The notes beneath the pieces are model-generated. The model had not been told where the DNA came from. It did not search any database and saw only the letters and a list, made by a program, of their open reading frames with translations. Positions 6,915 to 17,530 of a stretch of 64,000 bases of DNA are shown one piece after another. The stretch comes from a gamma proteobacterium SS-5. Its GTDB lineage: Bacteria; Pseudomonadota; Gammaproteobacteria; Chromatiales; Chromatiaceae. Location of the stretch: NCBI GenBank assembly GCA_009497875.2, contig CP032508.2:1922001-1986000 (forward strand), given 5' to 3'. Position 1 is the first letter of the stretch. Each line of letters opens with the position of its first letter. Made by a program: the position numbers and the translations under genes.

Positions 6915-9900
6915 TTATCGATTCTGGGGGCAAGCGGTTTTCTGATCGATCTGCCGGGAGGCCGCACGGCGGGTCATGCCGAGGCGATAGATCAAGGGTA
7001 CCAGGCCCAGGGTGAGTACCGTGGAGAAGGCTAGACCCCAGACGATGGCGGTGGCCACCGGGCCCCAGATCAGCGACTTACCGCCCAGCCCGGCGGCCAG
7101 GGAGAACAGCCCGGCGATGGTGCTCAGGGAGGTGATCAGAATCGGGATCACCCGCCGCCGTGCGGCATAAAGGGTGGCGTGCAGCAGGCTCATGCCCGCC
7201 TCCAGGCGCTGATTGGCGGCGGAGATCAGCACTATGGCCGAGTTTACCGCGATGCCGGCCAGGGCCACCACGCCGTACAGGGTATAGAGGCTCATCGGGT
7301 TGCGCGTGACCAACAGCCCCAGCACCACGCCGGTGAAGGCCATGGGCACGGTGCTGAGGATCATCAGCGGCTGCCAGTAGCTCTTGAACTGGGTGCCCAG
7401 AACCAGATACATCAGCCCGAGGCCGAACAGGAACAAAAGGCCAATGCTGTCCAGCGCCTCGTAGATGTCGTCCAGCTCGCCGGAGAAGTCCAGATCCAGA
7501 TTGGGGAACTGCGCCTTCTCCGCCTGCCAGCGCTGTTGCACCAGGCGATTGGCCTGCACTGTGTCCAGCTGCTCCTTGTCCAGGTCGGCCTCGACGGTGA
7601 TGGCGCGGCGGAAGTTGTAGTGGCGGATATTGCCCAGGGCCTTGCCGCGTTCTTGCTGTAACAGCTGGTTCAGGGGGATGGCCGAGCCATCCGATCCATC
7701 TGAGCCATGCGCCAGGGGCAGGCGAAAGGCCAGCAGTTGGTCCAGATCGCGCAGGCTGTCGGGACGGGCGCGTACCCGCACCCAAAGCTCCTCGCCATCG
7801 GCGCGCATGCTGGCCGCCAGCTCACCATCGGCCAGCAGGCGCAGGCTGCGGCTTACTTCGATGGGGCTCAGCCCGGCGCGCCGGATGCGGTCATTGTCCA
7901 GACTCAGGCGCAGCTCGAAGCTACCGGCGGCGGCATCGTCGGCTATGTCCTTGACGCCGGGGATGGAGGCCAGGATCTGGCGCAGCCGGGCGGCACCCGC
8001 GCTGATTTCGTCATAATTATCGCCGCGTACCTTGATCTGGATCGGCTTGGCCGTGGGCGGGCCGCTGTCCAGGCGCAGAAAGGAGATCTCCAGCGGCCCC
8101 GGCACCGAGGTGACATCGGCACGCATGGCCTCGATCATCTCATCCACCTCGCGCAGGCCCGCTCGTTTCGGGTTCAGCCCCACCAGGATCTGCCCCAGGT
8201 GATCCCCCAGCAGGGGTTCGGTCTCGGTGAACATGTTGCCGCTGTAGCCCACCAGGCTGCGTACCTCGCCTTGGCGCAGGTGGCGGCGCAGTTGCCGCTC
8301 CACCTCGCCCACCTTCGCCAGGGTGGCCTGCAGCGGCGTTTCCGCCGGCATTTCGATGTTCACATAAAACAGCCGCATGCTGTCGCTGGCAAAGAAGTCC
8401 ATGCGCACCAGCCCGGCGCTCAGCCCGGCCAGGGCCAGCAGAAACATGCCAAGCCCGGCACCCAACGCCAGCCGGGGCCAGCGCAGGGCGCGGATCAGCA
8501 GGTGCAGGTAGCGGATCTGGATGCGGTGGGTCAGGCGCTGGCGCAGGCGGTGCGCGCGGCTGGGGCGGGCAAAGCCCACCTTGAGGGCGAGGATGTGGGT
8601 GGGCAGCATCCAAAAGGCCTCCACCAGACTGACCGCCAGGGCCAGGCTGACCACCATGGGGATCACCTGCATGAACTGGCCGAGGATGCCCGGCAGCAGC
8701 ATCAGCGGCAGAAAGGCGGCAATGGTGGTGAGTACCGCCGCCAGCACCGGCCGTCCCACCTCGCTCAGGGAATCAAGGCAGGCGGCCAGGGTCTGGCTGC
8801 CGCGCTGCAGCCGGTAATAGATGGACTCCACCACCACCACGGCATCATCCACCAACATGCCCAGCACTATGACCACCGCCAGCAGCACGGTGACATTCAG
8901 GGTCTCGCCTAGGGCGGCGAGGATCCAGAAGGTGCCGGCCAGGATGAAGGGTATGCCCATGGCGGTGAGCAGGGCGATGCGCGCGCCGAGAAAGGCCCAG
9001 CACACCAGAAGCACCAGCAGCAGGCCGATCAGGGCGTTGTTCTGCATCAGCTGGATGGATTCACGGGTGGTGGTGGTCTGGTCGTTGATCAGGGTCAGGC
9101 GCACCCCGGTCTGGGCCTCCAGCCGGTTGCGCCCGGCCATGTAGTCCTTAAGCCGTTCCACCAGTTGCAGCATGTTGGCGTTTTCCTGCTTCATCACCGC
9201 CAGGGTCACCGCCGGACGGCCCTCGTGCAGGGCCAGAGTGGAGGGCAGTTCGCGCCCGCGTTGCACCTGGGCCACCCGCCCCAGGGGGATCTCCTGGCCA
9301 AGGCCCAGAATCGGCCGCCGGGCCAGCTCGGCCGGGTCGGCGCTGGTGCCCAGCAGGCGCACCAGCCAGCTCTGCTGGCCCAGCTGGCGGCTACCGGCGG
9401 CCAGATCCTGAAAGAAGGCGGCCACGCTGTCGGCCACCTGGCTGGGTGAGAGGCCGTGGCGCTCCAGGGCCTCGGGATCGAAGTCCACCTGCAACTCGGG
9501 CTCGGCCAGGCCCACCGGATCGACCCGATCCACCCCGCTCAGGCGTTCTATGTCCTTTTCGATATTGCGCGCCTGCTGGCGCAGGGTCTCGTCATTGGCC
9601 GCGCCACTGACGGCGATCAGGGCCGAGGGGAAGGCATTGGCGCTGGTGATCTCCAGGATCAGCGGGTCTTCCGCCTGGCTCGGCAGCTCGGACTCGGCGT
9701 TCTGGATCTCCCGGCGCAGGTCGGCGATGCGCTTGTCGAACTGGCGTTCACCCATGTCCTGAAAGCGCACCAGGATGCTGGAGATGTTCTCGCGGCTGTT
9801 GCTGGAGGTGAACTTGATGTCGCGTACCCGGCGGATGGCGTCCTCCAGCGGGTCGGTGACCTTCTGCTCCACATCCAGCGCCCCGGTACCGGGCAGCACC

Positions 9901-10040
9901 GTGGTGATGATGATCCAATTGAAGTTGATGCTGGGGTCCTGCTGGCGCGGCAGGTTCAGATAGCTGAAGCTGCCCATGGCCAGCACCAGGGCAAAGGTCA
10001 GATTGGCCAGGACGTGATTTTGCAGGAATTGAGCGAACAT
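6915..10040 (-). CDS. RND efflux transporter permease
   Basis: A 1041-residue inner-membrane proton-driven pump of the AcrB/HAE1 superfamily. It shows the usual duplicated layout: TM1 at about 12-30, a large periplasmic loop with PLEDAIRRVRDI, a TM bundle with GMLVDDAVVVVE (TM4 proton-relay acidic pair), a second periplasmic loop, and a C-terminal TM bundle. Length is normal for the family. Its ATG overlaps the stop of the adaptor gene (TAATG), so the two are translationally coupled. No outer-membrane channel gene is nearby, so it would need a TolC-type channel from elsewhere. The substrate is not predictable from sequence. Confidence 0.92.
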   Translation of the reverse strand: MFAQFLQNHVLANLTFALVLAMGSFSYLNLPRQQDPSINFNWIIITTVLPGTGALDVEQKVTDPLEDAIRRVRDIKFTSSNSRENISSILVRFQDMGERQFDKRIADLRREIQNAESELPSQAEDPLILEITSANAFPSALIAVSGAANDETLRQQARNIEKDIERLSGVDRVDPVGLAEPELQVDFDPEALERHGLSPSQVADSVAAFFQDLAAGSRQLGQQSWLVRLLGTSADPAELARRPILGLGQEIPLGRVAQVQRGRELPSTLALHEGRPAVTLAVMKQENANMLQLVERLKDYMAGRNRLEAQTGVRLTLINDQTTTTRESIQLMQNNALIGLLLVLLVCWAFLGARIALLTAMGIPFILAGTFWILAALGETLNVTVLLAVVIVLGMLVDDAVVVVESIYYRLQRGSQTLAACLDSLSEVGRPVLAAVLTTIAAFLPLMLLPGILGQFMQVIPMVVSLALAVSLVEAFWMLPTHILALKVGFARPSRAHRLRQRLTHRIQIRYLHLLIRALRWPRLALGAGLGMFLLALAGLSAGLVRMDFFASDSMRLFYVNIEMPAETPLQATLAKVGEVERQLRRHLRQGEVRSLVGYSGNMFTETEPLLGDHLGQILVGLNPKRAGLREVDEMIEAMRADVTSVPGPLEISFLRLDSGPPTAKPIQIKVRGDNYDEISAGAARLRQILASIPGVKDIADDAAAGSFELRLSLDNDRIRRAGLSPIEVSRSLRLLADGELAASMRADGEELWVRVRARPDSLRDLDQLLAFRLPLAHGSDGSDGSAIPLNQLLQQERGKALGNIRHYNFRRAITVEADLDKEQLDTVQANRLVQQRWQAEKAQFPNLDLDFSGELDDIYEALDSIGLLFLFGLGLMYLVLGTQFKSYWQPLMILSTVPMAFTGVVLGLLVTRNPMSLYTLYGVVALAGIAVNSAIVLISAANQRLEAGMSLLHATLYAARRRVIPILITSLSTIAGLFSLAAGLGGKSLIWGPVATAIVWGLAFSTVLTLGLVPLIYRLGMTRRAASRQIDQKTACPQNR

Positions 10041-11065
10041 TATTCTGCTGGTTTCGGGCTTGAATCCAGCACCGCATCGCCATCCGTCAAACCCTGGCGG
10101 CCCTGGTCGATGAGCAGGCTGTCGCCGGGCAGGTCGATGGCCGCCGGTCTGCCCTCCAAAGCCCCCGGTAACGGCTCAAAGTGGGCCTTGCCTTGCTGGT
10201 AGATAAACACCCCGAGTTGCTCGCCACGCCGTTGCAGATAATCGGCCGGCAGATGGGGCTGAGTCAGGCGTCGCAGCAGCCGGCCGCTGGCACCGGGCGG
10301 CGGCAGGGGGGGCTTGCCGCTGAAGCTCAGCCGCAGCCGGGTCAGACCGGTTCGCGGGTCGATACTGACAAAGCGCCGCGCTAGCGCCACCGGGTAATCC
10401 CGCTGCTGGTGGCTAAAGTGCAGCTCCATAGGTCGATCCAGGAGTTGGTCCTCACCGACCTGGGGCAGGACCTGGGCCTCCAGCTCCAGCTGATCCAGCT
10501 GCAACAGCTCGATCAGCGGCGTGCCGGGGCTGGCCAGCTCCGCCTCCGAGGCCAGCCGGGCGGTGACCTGACCGGCAAAGGGGGCCTTGAGCTGGCAGCG
10601 CTGCACATTGCGCCGTTGTTGTTCAATGGCGGCCTGCTGGGCTCGGGCCTGGGCGCTCAGGCTATCCAATTCGGTATTTCTCGCCTCGATCTCCTCCTCG
10701 GCGATGTTCTGCTGGGATGACAGATTACGCGCCCGGCGCAGACGCTGCTCGGCCCGGGCGATCTGCGTCTGTAACCGTTCCAGCTCGGCCTGCTGCTGCG
10801 CCAGGCGCGAGCGGTGATCCCGGCAGTCCAGCTCTACCAGCAGGTCACCTGCGGCCACCTGATCACCCGCGCGCACGGCGATGCGCTCGATGCGGGCGCT
10901 GATCTCGGCGGCCAGGCGCGAGCGATTCAGCGCCACCACCTCGGCGGGGTCGGACTGCTCGGGCAGAAACCAGACCGAGGCCAGGGGTAGGGTGGTAACA
11001 TGCACCCCGTTTCCGTCCCCGGCCAGGACCAGGGGGGCAAACAGAATCAGCAGCAGATAGCGCAT
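10040..11065 (-). CDS. RND efflux periplasmic adaptor (membrane fusion protein)
   Basis: A 341-residue periplasmic adaptor linking the adjacent RND pump to an outer-membrane channel. It has an N-terminal signal peptide (MRYLLLILFAPLVLAG), a biotinyl-lipoyl half-motif around RAGDQVAAGDLLVELDCRD, a coiled-coil hairpin rich in Gln, Arg and Glu (RLAQQQAELERLQTQIARAE), then the second lipoyl half (QRCQLKAPFAGQV) and a beta-barrel. An in-frame start exists 17 codons upstream, but the ATG at 11065 gives a clean signal peptide. It is first in a two-gene operon and divergent from trpF across about 150 bp. Confidence 0.88.
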   Translation of the reverse strand: MRYLLLILFAPLVLAGDGNGVHVTTLPLASVWFLPEQSDPAEVVALNRSRLAAEISARIERIAVRAGDQVAAGDLLVELDCRDHRSRLAQQQAELERLQTQIARAEQRLRRARNLSSQQNIAEEEIEARNTELDSLSAQARAQQAAIEQQRRNVQRCQLKAPFAGQVTARLASEAELASPGTPLIELLQLDQLELEAQVLPQVGEDQLLDRPMELHFSHQQRDYPVALARRFVSIDPRTGLTRLRLSFSGKPPLPPPGASGRLLRRLTQPHLPADYLQRRGEQLGVFIYQQGKAHFEPLPGALEGRPAAIDLPGDSLLIDQGRQGLTDGDAVLDSSPKPAE

Positions 11066-11214
11066 GGCAGCGGTTCTCGGATCAAGGGCGGCGCAAGGGT
11101 GCAATTCTACCGGCAAACCCAGAGGCCGACACCCTTGTCTTGGCCGCTGTCTATCGGCGCGGGCCAGCCGCGCACTGAGCCCAGCGGAAGCGCCCCAATA
11201 CCCAGAGCAAACCC

Positions 11215-11839
11215 ATGAGCAGAACCCGCGTCAAGATCTGTGGCATCACCCGTGTCGAGGACGGGCTGGCGGCAGTAGCCGCGGGCGCTGATGCCATCGG
11301 CCTGGTGTTCTACCCCCCCAGCCCGCGCTGCGTGACTAGGGATCAGGCCGCTGCCATTGCCCGGGCGATGCCGGCCTTTGTCAGCCTCACCGCCCTGTTT
11401 GTCAATGCCGAGGCGGAGTTCATCCGTGAGGTCCTGGCGCAGGCACCGATCGATCTGTTGCAGTTCCACGGTCAGGAATGCCCGGAGTACTGTGCCGGTT
11501 TTGGCCGGCCCTACATCCGCGCCCTGAGCATGCAGCCGGGGCTGGATTTATTGGAGCAGCAGCGCCGCTTTGCTGGCGCCCGCGGCCTGTTGCTGGACAG
11601 CTACAAGCCCGGCGTGCCCGGCGGCACCGGCGAGACCTTCGACTGGCACCTGATCCCCAAGGCCCTGGCGGGCCAGATCATTCTCGCCGGCGGCCTGACG
11701 GCAGAGAACGTCGCCCAGGCCATTGCCGAGGTAAAACCCTACGCAGTGGATGTCAGCGGCGGCGTGGAAGCGGCCAAAGGCATCAAGGATTCTGCTAAGA
11801 TTGACCGCTTCATGACAGCCGTGCGAGGACCATCCAGCC

Positions 11840-11847
<8 letters not shown>
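11215..11847 (+). CDS. trpF: Phosphoribosylanthranilate isomerase
   Basis: A 210-residue TIM-barrel enzyme of tryptophan synthesis that converts N-(5'-phosphoribosyl)anthranilate to CdRP. It begins [10 protein letters not shown] with the catalytic Cys, and has QFHG and a late DVSGGVE phosphate-binding motif. It is first in trpFBA: its end overlaps trpB by 8 nt, indicating coupling. The order trpF(BA)-accD-folC matches Pseudomonas-type genomes. Confidence 0.95.
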
Positions 11848-13044
<1,197 letters not shown>

Positions 13045-13048
<4 letters not shown>

Positions 13049-13854
13049 GTAGACTGGAATCCTGTTTTGCGCGCCTGGCCGAACAGGGGCGCAGCGCCCT
13101 GGTGTCCTACATCACCGCCGGCGACCCCCATCCGGATCACAGCCTGGAGCTGATGCGCGCCCTGGTGCGCGGCGGTTCCGATGTCATTGAGCTGGGGGTG
13201 CCTTTTTCTGATCCCATGGCCGATGGCCCGGTGATCCAGCGGGCGGTGGAGCGTGCCCTGCAGCACCATGTCTCGATGCAAGACGTGCTGGCCCTGGTCA
13301 AGCGCTTCCGCCAGCAGGACCAGACCACGCCGGTGGTGCTCATGGGCTATCTCAATCCCATCGAGGTGATGGGCTTTGCCGCCTTTGCCAGCGCCGCAGC
13401 TGCCGCCGGGGTGGATGGGGTGCTGACGGTGGACATGCCGCCGGAGGAATCCGAGGGCCTGGTGCCCGCCCTCCGAGAGCAGGGCCTGGACCCCATCTAT
13501 CTGCTCGCGCCCACCAGCGATGCCGGGCGCATCCAACGCATCTGCGCCCAGGCCAGCGGCTTTGTCTATTATGTCTCCATCAAGGGCGTCACCGGCGCGG
13601 CCCATCTGGATCTGGACGGGGTGCGCGCCAAGGTGGCGGAGATCAAGGCCCAGACCGGCCTGCCGGTGGGCGTCGGCTTCGGCATCCGCGATGCCGCCAC
13701 CGCCGCTGCCATCGCCAGCGTGGCGGACGCGGTAATCGTTGGCAGCGCCATCGTCAGCCGCATCGAACAGCTGGCGGGTGACCCCCAGGCGATGCTGGCG
13801 GACGTGGAGGGCTTCGTCACCGGCCTGCGCCAGGCGATGGATGGCGCGGGTTGA
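13045..13854 (+). CDS. trpA: Tryptophan synthase alpha chain
   Basis: A 269-residue TIM-barrel subunit that cleaves indole-3-glycerol phosphate and channels indole to Trp[18 protein letters not shown] contains the catalytic Glu and Asp. The phosphate site [12 protein letters not shown] lies near residue 210. The start codon overlaps the trpB stop by 4 nt. Confidence 0.97.
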
Positions 13855-14188
13855 GCATGTTAAAAACTGGGTCGCAAGGGGTTAACAGGAACGCAAAAGA
13901 CGCAGAGGGTACGCAAAGGACGCAAAGATTTAGAATGAGGGTAACTTCTTGGGCCGTTAAGCCACTCACAGCTTGGTGGGGAAAGGTGGTTGGACGGGCT
14001 CAGAGCGGCTTTACGTATTCTGCGTCCTGCTAATCCCGGATTTCGCTTCGCTGCATCCGGGCTACGGCCGTGCGCCTTTTGGAACGCTCTGCGGGCTTTG
14101 CGTTCTTTGCGATCCGATTGTTGCTTCCGGTATCGCTGAGTCAGGTATTTACTGTTTGTGAGTCTCGTTTTCAGACTAGGTTAAGACT
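13855..14188. repeat. trpA-accD intergenic region made of dispersed repeats
   Basis: No gene seen in these 334 bp. They hold GACGCAAAG-type repeats at 13869-13930 and, in the opposite orientation, at about 14096-14116, plus a CCCGGAT..ATCCGGGCTAC palindrome at 14034-14065. The facing orientation suggests a nested palindromic element. The accD promoter, if separate, must lie in the last 70 bp. Confidence 0.6.
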
Positions 14189-15049
14189 ATGAGTTGGTTC
14201 GAAAAATTGGTTCCCAGCCGGATCAGCACCAGCAGTTCCGAGAAAAAGGGCGTGCCCGAGGGGCTGTGGGCCAAGTGCCCCAAGTGCGAGTCCATCCTTT
14301 ACCGCTCCGAGCTGGAGCGCAATCTGGATGTCTGCCCCAAATGCGGCCACCACAGCCGCATCGGCGCGCGGCGGCGGTTGGAGGTATTCCTGGATGAGGG
14401 CAGCGGCGAGGAGCTGGGCGTCGAGCTGGCCCCGGCCGATCCGCTCAAGTTCAAGGACAGCCTCAAGTACAAGGACCGCATCAGCCAGGCGCAGAAGAAG
14501 ACCGGCGAGAAGGATGCCCTGATCGTGATGAGCGGCAAGCTCAAGGGCAAGCCCCTGGTGGTGGCGGCCTTTGAGTTCAGCTTCATGGGCGGCTCCATGG
14601 GCTCGGTGGTGGGCGAGCGCTTTGTGCGCGGCGTCAATCAGGCCCTGGAACAGCGCTGCCCGCTGCTGTGCTTCTCCGCCTCCGGCGGGGCGCGTATGCA
14701 GGAGTCCCTGTTCTCCCTGCTGCAGATGGCCAAGACCAGCGCCGCCCTGGGCAAGATGCGCCAGCGCGGCCTGCCCTTCATCTCGGTGATGACCGACCCC
14801 ACCATGGGCGGCGTCTCCGCCAGTCTGGCCATGCTCGGGGACGTCAATGTCGCCGAGCCCGATGCCCTGATCGGCTTTGCCGGCCCAAGGGTGATCGAGC
14901 AGACGGTACGCGAGACCCTGCCCGAGGGCTTTCAGCGCAGCGAGTTTCTGCTGGAGCACGGCGCCATCGACCTGATCATCGACCGGCGCCAGATGCGCGA
15001 CCGCATGGCCAATCTGTTGGCTATGCTCAATCAGGGTAGTCGGCTGTGA
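14189..15049 (+). CDS. accD: Acetyl-CoA carboxylase carboxyltransferase subunit beta
   Basis: A 286-residue subunit that transfers the carboxyl group from biotin to acetyl-CoA in fatty acid synthesis, working with AccA. The N-terminal zinc ribbon CPKC (near residue 31) and CPKC (near 50) is intact, followed by a crotonase-like fold with the oxyanion segments SGGARMQE and [12 protein letters not shown]. Length is normal. It precedes folC as in related genomes, but a small foreign-looking insertion (about 15.2-16.15 kb) separates the two here. Confidence 0.96.
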   Translation: MSWFEKLVPSRISTSSSEKKGVPEGLWAKCPKCESILYRSELERNLDVCPKCGHHSRIGARRRLEVFLDEGSGEELGVELAPADPLKFKDSLKYKDRISQAQKKTGEKDALIVMSGKLKGKPLVVAAFEFSFMGGSMGSVVGERFVRGVNQALEQRCPLLCFSASGGARMQESLFSLLQMAKTSAALGKMRQRGLPFISVMTDPTMGGVSASLAMLGDVNVAEPDALIGFAGPRVIEQTVRETLPEGFQRSEFLLEHGAIDLIIDRRQMRDRMANLLAMLNQGSRL

Positions 15050-15052
15050 ATG

Positions 15053-15140
15053 GGGACGCAGAGGACGCAAAGCAGCGCAGAGGGCGCAGAGAAGGATGAG
15101 GAAGAAGTAGCCCGGATGGAGTGCGGAGAATCCGGGGTTG
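15053..15140. repeat. GACGCAGAGGACGCAAAG repeat followed by TAGCCCGGAT repeat
   Basis: Two repeat families sit side by side after accD: GACGCAGAGGACGCAAAG-type units at 15053-15090 and GTAGCCCGGATGGAG..AATCCGGGG at 15107-15140. About 50 bp further on, 15189-15212 (AATTTCCGGGGCTCGGAGCT) recurs near 29.26 kb. Confidence 0.6.
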
Positions 15141-15286
15141 CGGCTGGGCAGGGCCACACCTAACCTTTGCCCCTCCGAGCATCAGATCAGAATTTCCGGG
15201 GCTCGGAGCTCCCAGATTGACAGGCAGCCATGTTGTTTCACAGTAACAATCGACACCTTCCCGTTGACCTCAATCAGGTGATTCAC

Positions 15287-15535
15287 ATGCTCATCACAGT
15301 CGAGTTTCCTCAACAGTTGCCAGATATGATTCAGTGCTCAGCAGCGGATTTTGAGCGCTAGGCCAAAATGGCAATGGCGTCCAAGTTGTATGAGATGGGT
15401 AAGCTATCTTCCGGCATGGCGGCACAGATGCTGGGCATGGGGCGGGTGGAGTTCCTGATGCAATTGGGTCAATACGGCGTTGCCCTGATTGATCTGGATG
15501 AAGATGAACTGGCTGGTGACCTGAGTAATGCCTGA
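15287..15535 (+). pseudogene. UPF0175-family protein with an in-frame stop
   Basis: The frame from ATG 15287 encodes an 82-residue UPF0175-like protein (small DNA-binding proteins, often antitoxins). It starts MLITVEFPQQLPDM and continues with SKLYEMGKLSSGMAAQMLGM and VEFLMQLGQYGV, the family core. A TAG at 15359-15361 interrupts it at codon 25, so the normal product is not made unless translation restarts at an ATG at 15368. No toxin partner gene follows. The family match is by eye. Confidence 0.65.
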
Positions 15536-15577
15536 CAGGGAACGGGTGCTGGTAATCAACAAAATGTGGAAGATCAA

Positions 15578-16153
15578 ATGACAAGCAATCTTCAAAAAGG
15601 AAAGATAAAACAATGGAATGATGAAAAAGGATTTGGTTTTATTTCCCCGGAAGGCGGAGAAAAAGATGTATTTATCCATATTTCAGCATTGAAGCAAGCA
15701 GGACGACGCCCAATAGTTGGTGATGTTATCTTTTATCAGATTCAAACCGATAATGACGGAAGAATCCGAGCGGTTAATGCTGGGATTGAAGGTGTTAAAA
15801 ATCTTCAATACAAAGAATCAGATCGAAAGATTGATCACCGAAAAAGAATTGGAAAATCAAGAAATAGTAGTTGGATATCTAAAGGTCTTGCCTTTTCTCT
15901 TATTGTGCTATTTGTGATGTTTTTATTCGGCAATTTTTTCACACAAAGCAGAACGCCAAATAATTCAACACCATTCACTGATCATAAAACAGAAGAAAAA
16001 ATCAGCGAAAACTTTAGTTGTAATGGCAAGGTGTATTGCTCAGAAATGAGCTCATGTGAAGAAGCGCAGTTTTATCTGCTCAACTGTCCCGGCACAAAAA
16101 TGGATGGCGATGGAGATGGTATTCCTTGTGAGAGTCAATGGTGTGATCGGTAG
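15578..16153 (+). CDS. Cold-shock domain, membrane segment and excalibur domain protein
   Basis: A 191-residue protein in three parts. Residues about 5-70 form a cold-shock nucleic-acid-binding domain with RNP-1-like KGFGFISP and DVFIHISAL. A single TM segment (GLAFSLIVLFVMFLFGNFF) is near residue 115. The C-terminus is an excalibur Ca-binding module with paired cysteines and DGDGDGIPCE. The ATG at 15578 follows GGAAGA at a short distance; a GTG 4 codons earlier is an alternative. The gene is markedly AT-rich compared with accD and folC, suggesting transfer. Function is unknown; a membrane-tethered RNA-binding role is conceivable. Confidence 0.75.
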   Translation: MTSNLQKGKIKQWNDEKGFGFISPEGGEKDVFIHISALKQAGRRPIVGDVIFYQIQTDNDGRIRAVNAGIEGVKNLQYKESDRKIDHRKRIGKSRNSSWISKGLAFSLIVLFVMFLFGNFFTQSRTPNNSTPFTDHKTEEKISENFSCNGKVYCSEMSSCEEAQFYLLNCPGTKMDGDGDGIPCESQWCDR

Positions 16154-16177
16154 CCTACCGAAACCTAACCCCGCCCC

Positions 16178-17464
16178 ATGCGCTTTGACACCCCAAACCA
16201 CTGGCTGAACTGGCTTGAGGGCCTGCACCCCAAGGCGATCGATCTGGGCCTGGAGCGGGTGGCCGAGGTCTGGCGGCGGTTGGCCTTGGATCTGGCCCCG
16301 GCGCGGGTGATCAGCGTGGCCGGCACCAACGGCAAGGGCTCCAGCGTGGCCCTGCTGGAGGCCATCTACGGCGCCGCCGGTTACCGGGTGGGCGCCTACA
16401 CCTCGCCCCATCTGCTGATCTACAACGAGCGCATTCGCCTAGAGGGTCGCCTGGTGACCGATGCCGAGCTCTGCGCCGCCTTCGAGCGGGTGGACCAGAC
16501 CCGTGGCGAGATCAGTCTGACCTACTTTGAGTTTGGCACCCTGGCGGCCCTGAGCCTGTTTGCCGAGGCGCGGCTGGATCTGGTGATCCTGGAGGTGGGC
16601 CTGGGCGGGCGGCTGGATGCGGTGAATATCATCGATGCCGATCTCGCCCTGATCAGCAGCATCGACTATGACCACCAGGACTGGCTGGGCAGCGACATCG
16701 ATCAGATCGCCCGGGAGAAGGGCGGCATCATGCGTCCCGGCCAACCCGCCGTGTTCAATGGCACCCAGCCGCCAGCCGGGCTGGTGCAGCTGGCCGGGGA
16801 GCTGGGCGTGGCGCTCTATCTGGCCGAGAGAGATTATCGAGCGGAGTTCAGCGCCGAGGGCTGGCGCTGGTCGGCAGCGAATCAATCTTACAACCAGCTG
16901 CCTCTGCCTGCCTTGCGTGGCCCGCATCAGAGGTCCAACGCCGCTGCCGTGCTGATGGCGGTGCAGTTGTTGCAGGGGCCGCTGCCGGTGGGTGAGCAGG
17001 CCCTGGCCCAGGGGCTGCGGCAGGCGCAGGTGCCGGGCCGGTTTCAGCGCATCGGCTTACCGCGCTCGGTCTCGCCGCAGATGGCCGTCGAGGTGGATAT
17101 CTATCTGGATGTGGCCCACAATCCCCAGGGTGCGCGTGCCTTGGCGGCAAGCCTGGCTGAGCTGCCTCAAACAGGTGCCCTGCTGGCGGTATTCGGGCTG
17201 CTGGCGGACAAGGATGCCGCCGGGGTCATAGCACCTCTTTGTGGTCGGGTGGATGCCTGGTTTCTGGGGCGGCCCGAATGCCAGCGTGGCTGCGACCCCC
17301 AGCTCCTCGCGCAGGAGCTGCAGCGGCAGGGCTGCGCCAAGGCCCAGGGCTTTGCCCAAATAGCCCAGGCCTTTGCCGCAGCGCGAAGGGCCGCCAGGCC
17401 AGGGGACAGGATTCTGGTGTTCGGCTCCTTCTATACAGTATCAGAGGTCATGAGTCTGCTATAA
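16178..17464 (+). CDS. folC: Bifunctional dihydrofolate synthase / folylpolyglutamate synthase
   Basis: A 428-residue Mur-ligase-type enzyme that joins glutamate to dihydropteroate and extends folate polyglutamate tails. The P-loop VAGTNGKGSSVALLEA starts near residue 47, the second nucleotide motif SIDYDHQDWLG near 163, and the C-terminal ligase domain has DVAHNPQGARALAASL. Length is normal. It sits in the accD-folC-SPOR-cvpA-purF order. The stop codon is embedded in a TATAAT (17460-17465) that could serve as a -10 for the next gene. Confidence 0.95.
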   Translation: MRFDTPNHWLNWLEGLHPKAIDLGLERVAEVWRRLALDLAPARVISVAGTNGKGSSVALLEAIYGAAGYRVGAYTSPHLLIYNERIRLEGRLVTDAELCAAFERVDQTRGEISLTYFEFGTLAALSLFAEARLDLVILEVGLGGRLDAVNIIDADLALISSIDYDHQDWLGSDIDQIAREKGGIMRPGQPAVFNGTQPPAGLVQLAGELGVALYLAERDYRAEFSAEGWRWSAANQSYNQLPLPALRGPHQRSNAAAVLMAVQLLQGPLPVGEQALAQGLRQAQVPGRFQRIGLPRSVSPQMAVEVDIYLDVAHNPQGARALAASLAELPQTGALLAVFGLLADKDAAGVIAPLCGRVDAWFLGRPECQRGCDPQLLAQELQRQGCAKAQGFAQIAQAFAAARRAARPGDRILVFGSFYTVSEVMSLL

Positions 17465-17530
17465 TGCCTGAGAAAAACAATACAAGCTTCGGTTAGTTAA
17501 AGAATACTTACCCTGCTATGGTGGTGGAAC

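Noticed and set aside
14189-15049. Regulatory riboswitch or T-box ahead of accD or metZ
   Set aside because: Inspection of the leaders shows only dispersed repeats; no conserved riboswitch core could be recognised.
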